Shown here: one piece after another, positions 8,564 to 16,339 of the stretch | Layout: each line of letters opens with the position of its first letter | Numbering within the stretch: the first letter of the stretch is position 1 | Origin: Methylopila sp. M107 | GTDB lineage: Bacteria; Pseudomonadota; Alphaproteobacteria; Rhizobiales; Methylopilaceae | Direction of reading: 5' to 3' | Assembly (NCBI RefSeq): GCF_000384475.1 | Contig: NZ_ARWB01000001.1 | Location: forward strand, 598,022-662,021 | DNA: 64,000 bases | Made by a program: the position numbers and the translations under genes | Notes under the pieces: generated by a model | Told to the model about the DNA's origin: nothing | Database searches by the model: none | The model's input: the letters and a program-made list of their open reading frames with translations, nothing else

Positions 8564-9703
8564 TCACCCCGCGTCGCGCCAGCCGTAGATCCAGTCGAGC
8601 CCGCCGATCAGCGCGGCGTCGGGCGCGAGCCGGAGCGCCGCGTTGCGGGCCTTCGCGGCGACGCCCGAAAGATGGTCGATCCGCATCTGGCGCCGCGCGG
8701 CCGACTGCATGCGGGCGACCCGCCTCAGCCGCGCCTCCTGATAGGCCGGCAATGCTTCCGGGACGCCCCGGTCCGCGACCAGCCGCGCCAGCACGGCCGC
8801 GTCCTCGATCGCGAAGCCCGCGCCCTGCGCGAGCGACGGAAAGGCCGGGTGAGCGGCGTCGCCGACGAGCGCGACCCGGCCGGCCTGCATGCGCGCGTCG
8901 GGCGGGCGGTCGAACAGCGGCCAGGGCGTCCAGCCGTCAGCGCCGGCCGCGATCGCCTCGCGGGCGGGCGCGGCCCAGCCCGCGACCAGCGTCGCAGGCG
9001 CATCGGCGCTGTCGTCGCCGATCAGCACCACATTCGCCCGCCCGCCGCGCCGCACCGGATAGACCACCATATGGGCGCCCCCCCCGAGCCAGACGGAGAC
9101 GCAGGCCTGGTCGAAGGCGGCCGGGAGGGAATTGGCCGGCATGGTCGCGCGCCACGCCGTGAGGCCGGACGGCGCAACCGACGTCGGGAGCTTCACCGCC
9201 TCGCGGGCGACAGAGCGCAGGCCGTCGCAACCGGCGAGCCAGTCGCCCGACAGCGCGCCGGCGTTAAGACCCGCGACGTCGATCTCGACGCGCTCGCCCG
9301 TCTCGCGGACGCGTTCGAGCGAGGTTCCGAGCAGGAACTCGACGCGGCCGCTCGCGCGCGCCGCCTTCAGCAGCAGCGTCTGCAGGTCGGCGCGATGGAC
9401 GACGCGATAGGGCGCGCCCCAGCGCCGCTCCGCGGCGGCCCCGAGCGGGAGGCGGCGGAGCGTCCGGCCGGTTCCCGCATCCACGATCGCGACCGCCTCC
9501 GGCCGGACCGCGACGGCGTCGAGCGCGCCGCCAAGTCCGAGCCCGTCGAGCACGCGGCCGGCGTTGGGCGAGAGCTGGACGCCGGCGCCGGTCTCCTCGA
9601 GCCGCGGCGCGCGCTCGATCAGCTGGGCGGTGAGGCCGCGCCGTGCGAGCGCGAGCGCGAGCGTCAGCCCCGCGATCCCGCCGCCCGCGATCAGCGCGGT
9701 CAT
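8564..9703 (-). CDS. FAD-dependent aromatic/quinone-type monooxygenase
   Basis: A 379-residue flavoprotein hydroxylase of the UbiH/salicylate hydroxylase (PHBH) group; substrate unknown. The FAD-binding GGGIAGLTLALALARRG is at residues 7-23, followed by ETGAGVQLSPNAGRVLDGLG. The DG motif appears as LAGCDGLRSVAREAV near residue 160, and the GD motif as VALVGDAAHPAFPSLAQGAGFAIEDAAVL near residue 285, where FAD ribityl and phosphate contacts are made. The gene follows the CHCC zinc-finger protein after 13 bases on the same strand, so they are co-transcribed. A ubiquinone or aromatic-ring hydroxylase role is possible, but no pathway neighbours support either. Confidence 0.88.
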   Translation of the reverse strand: MTALIAGGGIAGLTLALALARRGLTAQLIERAPRLEETGAGVQLSPNAGRVLDGLGLGGALDAVAVRPEAVAIVDAGTGRTLRRLPLGAAAERRWGAPYRVVHRADLQTLLLKAARASGRVEFLLGTSLERVRETGERVEIDVAGLNAGALSGDWLAGCDGLRSVAREAVKLPTSVAPSGLTAWRATMPANSLPAAFDQACVSVWLGGGAHMVVYPVRRGGRANVVLIGDDSADAPATLVAGWAAPAREAIAAGADGWTPWPLFDRPPDARMQAGRVALVGDAAHPAFPSLAQGAGFAIEDAAVLARLVADRGVPEALPAYQEARLRRVARMQSAARRQMRIDHLSGVAAKARNAALRLAPDAALIGGLDWIYGWRDAG

Positions 9704-9716
9704 GGCCCCGATTCCG

Positions 9717-9965
9717 TCAGACCGCGACCGGGGTGAGCCAGAGCGCTCCCGGCGGATCGGTCTCCTCGGCCTTCAGGCCGGGGCGATATGTGTAGAGGGT
9801 CGAGCAGTACGGGCAGACGATCTCGTGGTCGCCGCCCATGTCGAGGAAGACATGCGGATGGTCGAAGGGCGGCGTCGCGCCGATGCACATGAACTCATGG
9901 GCGCCGATCTGGATGGACGGCGCGCCGGCGTCGTTGGCGAAGTGCGGAACGGCGTGGTCGGCCAT
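9717..9965 (-). CDS. CHCC-type zinc-finger domain protein
   Basis: An 82-residue protein starting at ATG 9965 (MADHAVPHFAND) behind GAGGAG. The core is FMCIGATPPFDHPHVFLDMG followed by EIVCPYCSTLYTYR: a Cys, a His and a CPYC pair spaced as in the zf-CHCC family, which includes the mitochondrial complex I accessory subunit NDUFS6 and small alphaproteobacterial homologues. A zinc site built from one His and three Cys is therefore expected. Function in bacteria is not established. It precedes the FAD monooxygenase by 13 bases, suggesting one transcript. The ORF could be extended upstream into the repeat-bearing spacer, but that extension is low-complexity and unlikely to be translated. Confidence 0.85.
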   Translation of the reverse strand: MADHAVPHFANDAGAPSIQIGAHEFMCIGATPPFDHPHVFLDMGGDHEIVCPYCSTLYTYRPGLKAEETDPPGALWLTPVAV

Positions 9966-10092
9966 GGCGGCTCCTCGAATGCGCGTGCGCCAAGGCTTAC
10001 GGGAGGCCGGGCAGGGGGGCAAGACGGGGGCGGGCGGCGAAGGTTCGAAGCTGTGGGGGAGAGGCCGCTTCGGAACGCCGCGCTCTACGCCT

Positions 10093-10236
10093 CGCCCCCT
10101 CCACCGCCTTCGGCGGTCCCCCTCCCCCATGCCTTTGGCATGGAGGAGGATCTGCGCACGACTCGCGACGCTCTCTTGATCCTCCCCTGCGCGGAGCGCG
10201 GGGGAGGGGGACCGCCGAAGGCGGTGGAGGGGGCGG
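10093..10236. repeat. Inverted-repeat element, family E
   Basis: Arms 10093-10127 and 10201-10236 are near-perfect complements (CACCGCCTTCGGCGGTCCCC on the left, its reverse complement on the right) around about 75 bases. First of three such elements in a row. Confidence 0.75.
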
Positions 10237-10264
10237 GCTCGCGGCGCGTTCTCCGCACTGTCTC

Positions 10265-10408
10265 GTTCCCCTCCCCCTTGCGGGGAGGGGTGAGGGGTGG
10301 GGGTGGTTCAGAACGGAGCTCCTGGGCGAAGCTGCTCTACGCCGACGCGGGGCGCTTCATTCTGAGGGACCCCCACCCCTAACCCCTCCCCGCAAGGGGG
10401 AGGGGGAC
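10265..10408. repeat. Inverted-repeat element, family F
   Basis: Arms of about 40 bases at 10265-10304 and 10369-10408 (GTTCCCCTCCCCCTTGCGGG on the left; GCAAGGGGGAGGGGGAC at the right end) around about 64 bases. It begins 28 bases after the family E element. Confidence 0.75.
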
Positions 10409-10420
10409 AGCCGCGTCTCA

Positions 10421-10541
10421 GATCCCCCTCGCCCGCGGAGCGGGAGAGGGTAAGGGTGAGGGGACTTTTGGAAGGGGCTCAGCGGGTTGACGCCCCCTCA
10501 TCCTTACCTTCTCCCAGCTAAGCGGGAGGAGGGGGCGGCGG
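10421..10541. repeat. Dispersed inverted-repeat element, family B short copy
   Basis: Contains GAGAGGGTAAGGGTGAGGGG on the left and CCCCCTCATCCTTACCTTCT on the right, as in the 2011 and 39709 copies, but with a shorter unrelated interior. Third of three adjacent elements. Confidence 0.75.
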
Positions 10542-11097
10542 CGCCGCGGCAGGTTCGGGGAGTTCGCTAATAGGTATTTTGTCCTTGGCATTATTCCTTC
10601 TGTCCCGCACGCTCCCTTCACCTCCTCCCGCCGGGAGGCGCGTCCGGACCGGCCGTTCGCGCGGGATGTGAGGGCGGCGCCTGCGCGGGTTCGAGCACCG
10701 GTCTCGACCTTCCCGGGACGTCGATCGAAGGCTTTCCTTGGCGGAAGCCGGGGGTTTTTGGCCGATGAGGTCAAGGGCGTCCGGAAAACGCCAAGGAACG
10801 ACGGCCGCCCGCCCTGCACTATGACGGGGCCGCCCTTCAGTGGGCCGTAACGCGGCGGGACTGGTCCGGACCCCTTTGGGAAACCGAAGGGCCAACGGGT
10901 CGCCCGACGTCGGAGCGCGGTTCCTTCGAGCGACGCAAAATCGCCGTGCGTGGGGCGCCGGGCGACCGGTTCTCTAAGTTTTAAGATGCGGCCGCCTGGC
11001 GTCCCCGCCTCCCTGTTCATCCCTTCGCGCGGAAACGCGGCGAGACCGCCGACCCATGCGCAATCATCAACCCCGCTTGGGGAAGGAGGATTCTTCG
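10542..11097. other. Long gene-free spacer, no feature recognised
   Basis: About 550 bases between the repeat cluster and the next gene. Reading frames here are shadows without recognisable protein features. The stretch 10740-10980 holds short complementary blocks (for example GGGCCGCCC and CCGAAGGGCC) that could fold, but I did not find the signature segments of RNase P RNA, SRP RNA, 6S RNA or a tRNA. The leader of the gene at 11098 must lie at its end. Confidence 0.4.
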
Positions 11098-11613
11098 ATG
11101 GTCTTCACCAACGCGCCGCTGGGACTCGTGCCGGCCCACCTGCGCCCCGCGCCGCATTACTGGGTGCGCCGACCCGGCGCGCCGGACCCGGTCGAAGCCG
11201 CCAAGACGCCGCCCTGGGAAGACCCGGTCGAGCCCGCGCCCGTCGCGCCGCCGCCGCCAGTCGAGGCGCCCGCGCCCGTCGAGGCGACGGCGCCCTCTGC
11301 GAAGCCGGCGCCCCTGCGAAGCCGCTGGCGCGCCTGCGACGATCGCGTCTGCCGGCGAAAGCGGCGATGCCTGGGGCGGAGCGAGGCCTGCCTCGCGCGC
11401 TCGGAACGCGATCATGATCCCGAGCGCATGGCCTATCTCTACAAGCTGGTGACCTGGCATGCGGGCAACGGTCCGAAACCGCCGGACCCGGTTCGGGCGG
11501 CGCCGGCGCCCGCCAAGACGTCGCGCCGGCGGCGCCCCAACGCCCGGCGCCGATCCGAGCGGGCGGCGGCCATGCGTGTTTCGCCTGTCGCCGCGCCGCC
11601 GGGGCCGCTATAG
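11098..11613 (+). CDS. Hypothetical protein, proline-rich with a cysteine cluster
   Basis: A 171-residue protein whose ATG at 11098 follows an excellent GGAAGGAGGA site by 7 bases, which is the main evidence that it is real. Residues 1-40 are ordinary (MVFTNAPLGLVPAHLRP); residues 40-80 are Pro/Ala/Val/Glu repeats (EPAPVAPPPPVEAPAPVEA), probably disordered; then RWRACDDRVCRRKRRCLG and SEACLA give four spaced cysteines in a very basic setting, which could bind metal. The C-terminus is again basic and Pro/Arg-rich. No signal peptide or membrane segment. I do not recognise a named family. It lies 25 bases upstream of an alpha/beta hydrolase gene, possibly in one transcript. Confidence 0.6.
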   Translation: MVFTNAPLGLVPAHLRPAPHYWVRRPGAPDPVEAAKTPPWEDPVEPAPVAPPPPVEAPAPVEATAPSAKPAPLRSRWRACDDRVCRRKRRCLGRSEACLARSERDHDPERMAYLYKLVTWHAGNGPKPPDPVRAAPAPAKTSRRRRPNARRRSERAAAMRVSPVAAPPGPL

Positions 11614-11638
11614 CTCCCGCCGCCGAACGGAGCAGACC

Positions 11639-12391
11639 ATGCCGACCTTCCATTCCGACGGGATCGAACTCAGCTTCCGCGACGAGGGCGAGGGCGAGCC
11701 GATCCTGCTGATCCACGGCTTCGCCTCCTCGCTCGACGTCAACTGGGTCGGGCCCGGCTGGTTCGACGCGCTGAAGCGCGACGGCCGCCGGGTGATCGCG
11801 ATCGACAATCGCGGCCACGGGAACAGCGAGAAACTCTACGACCAGGCGTTCTACGGCTCCGACCTGATGGCCGCGGACGCCTTCCATTTGCTCGACCACC
11901 TCGGCGTCGAGCGCGCCGACGTCATGGGCTATTCGATGGGCGCGCGCGTCACCGCGCTGATGGCGATCACCCGGCCGGAGCGGGTGCGCAGCGCCGTGCT
12001 GGGCGGCATGGGCGAGGGGCTGCTGCGCGGCGCGCCGAACGCGCTCGCGATCGCCGAGGGGCTCGTCGCGCCTTCGGTCGACGACGTACCGAACCCGATG
12101 GCCAAGATGTTCCGCCGCTTCGCGGAAGCGACCGGGGCCGACCGCAAGGCGCTCTCGGCCTGCATGCGCATGCAGCGCACCGCGATCGACGAGGCCATGC
12201 TGCGTGACATCGACGTGCCGGTGCTGGTCGCGGTCGGCACGGAGGACGAGGTGTCGGGCGACATGGACGCGCTGGTCGCGCTCATCCCCGGCGCGAAGGG
12301 CCTGCCGATCCCGCGGCGCGACCACAATCGCGCGGTCGGCGACAAGGTTTACAAGGAGGGGGTCTTGTCCTTCCTCCACAGCCGACCTTAA
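11639..12391 (+). CDS. Alpha/beta-fold hydrolase
   Basis: A 250-residue cytoplasmic serine hydrolase. The oxyanion HG motif is LLIHGFASS (residues 22-30), IDNRGHGNS follows at about residue 60, the nucleophile elbow is VMGYSMGARV (Ser near residue 98), an acidic residue occurs in VGTEDEVSGD near 202, and the catalytic His is probably in PRRDHNRAVGD near 228. This order matches the family. Substrate is unknown; esterase, lactonase or similar are possible. ATG 11639 has CGGAG 8 bases upstream. cysE follows 92 bases downstream on the same strand. Confidence 0.88.
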   Translation: MPTFHSDGIELSFRDEGEGEPILLIHGFASSLDVNWVGPGWFDALKRDGRRVIAIDNRGHGNSEKLYDQAFYGSDLMAADAFHLLDHLGVERADVMGYSMGARVTALMAITRPERVRSAVLGGMGEGLLRGAPNALAIAEGLVAPSVDDVPNPMAKMFRRFAEATGADRKALSACMRMQRTAIDEAMLRDIDVPVLVAVGTEDEVSGDMDALVALIPGAKGLPIPRRDHNRAVGDKVYKEGVLSFLHSRP

Positions 12392-12483
12392 TCCCGCTTT
12401 CAGAATTGATCGATTGCAGGGCTGCTGCGTTTACGAACGCGTGATAGGGTCCCCGACCCTGGGCCACGCTCCGGAGATGGTTG

Positions 12484-13308
12484 ATGAGCAAGCTGGCGCG
12501 CGCCGAGACCCATAACCTGAAGACGCTCGATCCCGTCTGGGCGCGCATCCGCGCCGAGGCGGAGGACATCGTCCGCCGCGAGCCGGAGCTCGGCGGCTTC
12601 ATCATGGGCACGGTGCTGAACCATGACAGGCTGGAGGACGCCGTGGGCGGCCGCGTCGCCGCCCGACTCGACCATGTCGACGTGCCGCGCTCGCTGATCT
12701 GGCAGGCCTTCAAGGAGGCGAGCGAGGACGATCCGGAGATCGGCCGCGCCATCCGGGCCGACCTCTCCGCCGTGGTCGAGCGCGACGCCGCCTGCCACCG
12801 GGCGATCGAGCCGCTGCTGCATTTCAAGGGCTTTCACGCCATCCAGGCGCATCGCCTCGGCCACTGGCTGTGGAAGCAGGGCCGCCGCGACCTCGCGCTC
12901 TACATCCAGAGCCGCGCCTCCAACGTGTTTCAGGTCGACGTCCACCCGGCCGCGCCCTTCGGCAAGGGCGTGTTCTTCGACCACGCCACCGGCATCGTCA
13001 TCGGCGAGACCGCGGTGGTCGAGGACAATGTCTCGATGCTGCACGGCGTGACGCTCGGCGGCACCGGCAAGAGCGACCAGGACCGCCACCCGAAGATCCG
13101 CAAGGGCGTGCTGATCGGCGCCGGCGCCTCGATCCTTGGCAATATCGAGGTCGGCCACTGCTCGCGGATCGCGGCGAACTCGGTCGTGCTGCAGGACGTG
13201 CCGCCGAACGTCACCGTGGTCGGCATCCCGGCCCGCATCGTCGGCGCGAGCCCCTGCGCGGAGCCCGCGCAGTCGATGGACCAGATTTTTTACGACGCCG
13301 GGATCTGA
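12484..13308 (+). CDS. cysE: Serine O-acetyltransferase
   Basis: Transfers acetyl from acetyl-CoA to L-serine, giving O-acetylserine for cysteine synthesis. The 274-residue protein has the N-terminal helical SATase domain (VWARIRAEAEDIVRREPELGGFI) and the C-terminal left-handed beta-helix of hexapeptide repeats: DVHPAAPFGKGVFFDHATGIVIGETAVVEDNVSMLHGVTLGGTGK, with the catalytic His and Asp of the FDHATG segment, then GAGASILGNIEVG. It ends QIFYDAGI, and the C-terminal Ile is the residue that inserts into cysteine synthase CysK in the known complex. ATG 12484 follows CGGAGA. glnE starts 36 bases later on the same strand. Sulfur assimilation links it in function to the ssu operon at 30-36 kb. 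Confidence 0.96.
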   Translation: MSKLARAETHNLKTLDPVWARIRAEAEDIVRREPELGGFIMGTVLNHDRLEDAVGGRVAARLDHVDVPRSLIWQAFKEASEDDPEIGRAIRADLSAVVERDAACHRAIEPLLHFKGFHAIQAHRLGHWLWKQGRRDLALYIQSRASNVFQVDVHPAAPFGKGVFFDHATGIVIGETAVVEDNVSMLHGVTLGGTGKSDQDRHPKIRKGVLIGAGASILGNIEVGHCSRIAANSVVLQDVPPNVTVVGIPARIVGASPCAEPAQSMDQIFYDAGI

Positions 13309-13344
13309 CGCGCGCAGCCTTGATCTGTCGGGGAGGCGCATCGG

Positions 13345-16320
13345 ATGGCCGCGAGATCATCGGCTAAGAAGGCCGCAGCCGCGGCTCAGGCGTTCGCGGA
13401 AGACGCCTTGGCGGCGCGCCTCGTCGCCGCCTCGAAGCTCACGGACGCCGCCGCCGCCCGCGAAAAGCTCGACGATCTGCTGGGCGAGGAGGGCGCCGAA
13501 GACCTCGCGCGGCTCGTCGAGACGCCGGCGGTGCGCGCCGCGCTCGAAGGCCTCGCCGACCACTCGCCGTTCCTGTGGGGACTGATCGACCTCGAGCCGG
13601 CGCGCGCCGTCCGCTCGTTGTCGCAGTCGCCCGAGGCGCGGCTCGGCGAGATCGTCGCGGCGATCGACGGCGCGTGGCGCCTGGACGACCGCGCCGAACT
13701 CGCCGCCGCCTTACGCCGGGGCCGCGCGGACGCCGCGCTCACGATCGCGCTCGCGGACATTGGCGGAGTCTGGGACGGGGCGCAGGTCACCGAAGCGTTG
13801 TCCGACGCCGCCGGCGCCGCGATCCGGGCTGCGACAAGGGCGGCGCTGCGCGACGCCTACCGCTCCGGCAAGCTCGTGCTGCCCGACCCGGAAAACCCGG
13901 AGACGGGCTCGGGTTTCTTCGTGCTCGGCATGGGCAAGCTCGGCGCGCGGGAGCTGAACTATTCGTCCGACGTCGACCTGATCGCCTTCTTCGACGCGGA
14001 GGTCGCCGAGGTCGCCGACGCCGACGAGATCACCGCGGTGTTCGTGCGCGTCGCGCAGACGATCGGAAAGCTGCTGCAGGAGCGCACCGCCGACGGTTAC
14101 GTGGCGCGGGTCGATTTTCGGCTGCGTCCAGACCCCGGCTCGACCCCCGTCGCGATCTCGCGCGACATGGCGCTCAGCTATTACGAGAGCGTCGGGCAGA
14201 ACTGGGAACGCGCCGCCATGATCAAGGCCCGCGTGATCGCGGGCGACGAGGCGGCGGGCGAGCTGTTCCTGAAGGAGATGCGCCCGTTCATCTGGCGCCG
14301 CTCGCTCGACCACGCCGCGATCGCCGACATCCACGCAATGAAGCGGCAGATTCACGCCCACAAGGGTCACGGCGCGATCGCGGTCGAGGGCCACAATCTG
14401 AAGCTCGGCCGCGGCGGCATCCGCGAGATCGAGTTCTTCGTCCAGACCCAGCAGCTCGTCGCCGGCGGGCGCGATCCGGACCTCAGGTCGCGCGGCACGA
14501 TCGAGACGCTCGGCCGCCTCGTCGACGCCGGCTGGATCTCGGCGGACGCCCGCGACGCGCTGATCGAGGCCTACTGGTTCCTGCGCGGCCTCGAGCATCG
14601 GCTGCAGATGGTCGCGGACGAGCAGACCCACACGCTTCCCGACGATACGGACGAGCTGCTGCGCTTCGCCCGTTTCGCCGGCTACGAGGACCGCGACGCC
14701 TTCGCCAAGGCGCTCGTGAAGCGGCTGAAGCTCGTCCAGAAGCATTACGCCAAGCTGTTCGAGGACGCGCCGGGCCTGTCGTCTGAAGTCGGCAGCCTCG
14801 TCTTCGTCGGCGAGGAGGACGACCCCGACACGCTGAAGACGCTGACCGAGCTCGGCTTCACGGAGGCCGTCTCGGCCTCGGCGACGGTGCGCGGCTGGCA
14901 TCGCGGACGCTACCCGTCGACCAACAGCGCCCGCGCCCGCGAGCTGCTGACCGAGTTGATGCCGGCGCTGCTGATGGCCTTCTCGAAATCCGGACGCCCG
15001 GACGCGGCCCTCAACGGCTTCGACAAGGTGCTGGAGCGCTCGACCGGCGGCGTCGCCTTGCTCGCGCTGATCCGCGCGCATCCCGAGATCATGAACCTGC
15101 TCGCCGACGTGCTGGGCGCGGCGCCCCGGCTTGGCGCGACGCTGGCGCGGCGGCCGCGCGTGCTCGACGCGCTGCTCGATCCGGCCTTCTTCGGCCACCT
15201 GCCGACCCGCGAGGAGCTTTCGGACCGCATCGAGGAGGCGCTGTCGCAGTCGACGACTTACGAGGACATGCTCGACCGCGCCCGCATCGTCGGGCAGGAG
15301 CTCAACACGCTGATCGGCATCCGCGTCGCGTCCGGCACCGTGCCGGCCGCCCAGGCGGGCTTCGCTTTCGCGCGCACCGCCGACGCGCTGGTCGCGGCGC
15401 TGTTCGGCCGGGTCGAGGCGGAACTCGCCCGCGTCCATGGCCGCGTGAAGGGCGGAGCCGCGGCCGTGGTCGCGCTCGGCAAGCTCGGCGGCGAGGAAAT
15501 GACGGCGGCCTCCGACCTCGACCTGATCCTGCTCTACGAGCATCCGGAGAAATCGGCCGAGACCGACGGCGACCGGCCGATCGCGCCGTCGCAATATTAT
15601 TCGCGCCTGACCCAGCGGCTGACCGCGGCGATCTCGGCGCCGACGTCGGAAGGCGTGCTTTACGAGACCGACTTTCGCCTGCGCCCCTCCGGCCGCGCCG
15701 GCCCGCTCGCGACGCGGCTGAAGGCGTTCGAGAGCTATCAGGCGGAAGAGGCCGAGACCTGGGAGCACATGGCGCTGTCGCGGGCGCGCGTCGTCGCCGG
15801 GCCGAAGGAGTTCCGCCGCGTCGTCGGTCGCGCGATCGGCAAGGTCCTGGAGATGAAGCGCGATCCGAAGACGGTCGCGAAGGACGTGCTCGCCATGCGC
15901 GACCTGCTGGACTCGGAGAAGGGCGCCGGCGGTCCCTGGAACCTGAAGCATGCGCCGGGCGGGCTGGTCGACATCGAGTTCGTGGCGCAGACGCTGCAGC
16001 TGGTCCACGCGCATGACCGGCCGGACCTCCTGCACACCGTAACCGAACCCGCGATCGACCGGGCGCAGGCCGCGGGACTGATCGACGAGAAGGACCGCGC
16101 GGCGCTGGCGCAGGCTGCGCATCTCCAGCTCGACCTGACCCAGGCGCTGAAGCTCGCCGTCGAGGGTGCGTTCGACCCGGACGAGGCCCCCGAGGGGCTG
16201 AAGCTGCTGCTTGTCCGGATCGCCGAGGCGCCGGACTTCCAGGCGCTGACCGCCGACCTCGCCAACCGGCAGAAGGCCGCGAGGGCCGCGTTCAAGCGGG
16301 TGATGAAGGGGCTCGGCTAA
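13345..16320 (+). CDS. glnE: Bifunctional glutamine synthetase adenylyltransferase/adenylyl-removing enzyme
   Basis: Controls glutamine synthetase by adding AMP to, or removing it from, each subunit in response to PII state. At 991 residues it is full length with both nucleotidyltransferase modules: the N-terminal adenylyl-removing domain has GMGKLGARELNYSSDVDL near residue 195, and the C-terminal adenylyltransferase domain has ALGKLGGEEMTAASDLDLIL near residue 709. Each is followed by the PII-UTase-like helical region (GRGGIREIEFFVQTQQL, and APGGLVDIEFVAQTLQL). The first 20 residues are Lys/Ala-rich. ATG 13345 follows GGGAGG by 8 bases. It follows cysE closely and is convergent with the histidine kinase gene, 19 bases away. 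Confidence 0.97.
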   Translation: MAARSSAKKAAAAAQAFAEDALAARLVAASKLTDAAAAREKLDDLLGEEGAEDLARLVETPAVRAALEGLADHSPFLWGLIDLEPARAVRSLSQSPEARLGEIVAAIDGAWRLDDRAELAAALRRGRADAALTIALADIGGVWDGAQVTEALSDAAGAAIRAATRAALRDAYRSGKLVLPDPENPETGSGFFVLGMGKLGARELNYSSDVDLIAFFDAEVAEVADADEITAVFVRVAQTIGKLLQERTADGYVARVDFRLRPDPGSTPVAISRDMALSYYESVGQNWERAAMIKARVIAGDEAAGELFLKEMRPFIWRRSLDHAAIADIHAMKRQIHAHKGHGAIAVEGHNLKLGRGGIREIEFFVQTQQLVAGGRDPDLRSRGTIETLGRLVDAGWISADARDALIEAYWFLRGLEHRLQMVADEQTHTLPDDTDELLRFARFAGYEDRDAFAKALVKRLKLVQKHYAKLFEDAPGLSSEVGSLVFVGEEDDPDTLKTLTELGFTEAVSASATVRGWHRGRYPSTNSARARELLTELMPALLMAFSKSGRPDAALNGFDKVLERSTGGVALLALIRAHPEIMNLLADVLGAAPRLGATLARRPRVLDALLDPAFFGHLPTREELSDRIEEALSQSTTYEDMLDRARIVGQELNTLIGIRVASGTVPAAQAGFAFARTADALVAALFGRVEAELARVHGRVKGGAAAVVALGKLGGEEMTAASDLDLILLYEHPEKSAETDGDRPIAPSQYYSRLTQRLTAAISAPTSEGVLYETDFRLRPSGRAGPLATRLKAFESYQAEEAETWEHMALSRARVVAGPKEFRRVVGRAIGKVLEMKRDPKTVAKDVLAMRDLLDSEKGAGGPWNLKHAPGGLVDIEFVAQTLQLVHAHDRPDLLHTVTEPAIDRAQAAGLIDEKDRAALAQAAHLQLDLTQALKLAVEGAFDPDEAPEGLKLLLVRIAEAPDFQALTADLANRQKAARAAFKRVMKGLG

Positions 16321-16339
16321 ATCGCTGGCGGCTAAGCCG

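Noticed and set aside
10418-11020. A 200-residue minus-strand ORF
   Set aside because: It runs through the family B repeat and has no ribosome site or recognisable features, so it is unlikely to be a gene.
10542-11097. Possible RNase P RNA, SRP RNA or 6S RNA
   Set aside because: Signature segments such as GAGGAAAGTC or the SRP loop were not found on either strand in this spacer.
13711-16122. An 803-residue ORF antisense to glnE
   Set aside because: It is a codon-bias shadow; glnE on the + strand has full-length family motifs.
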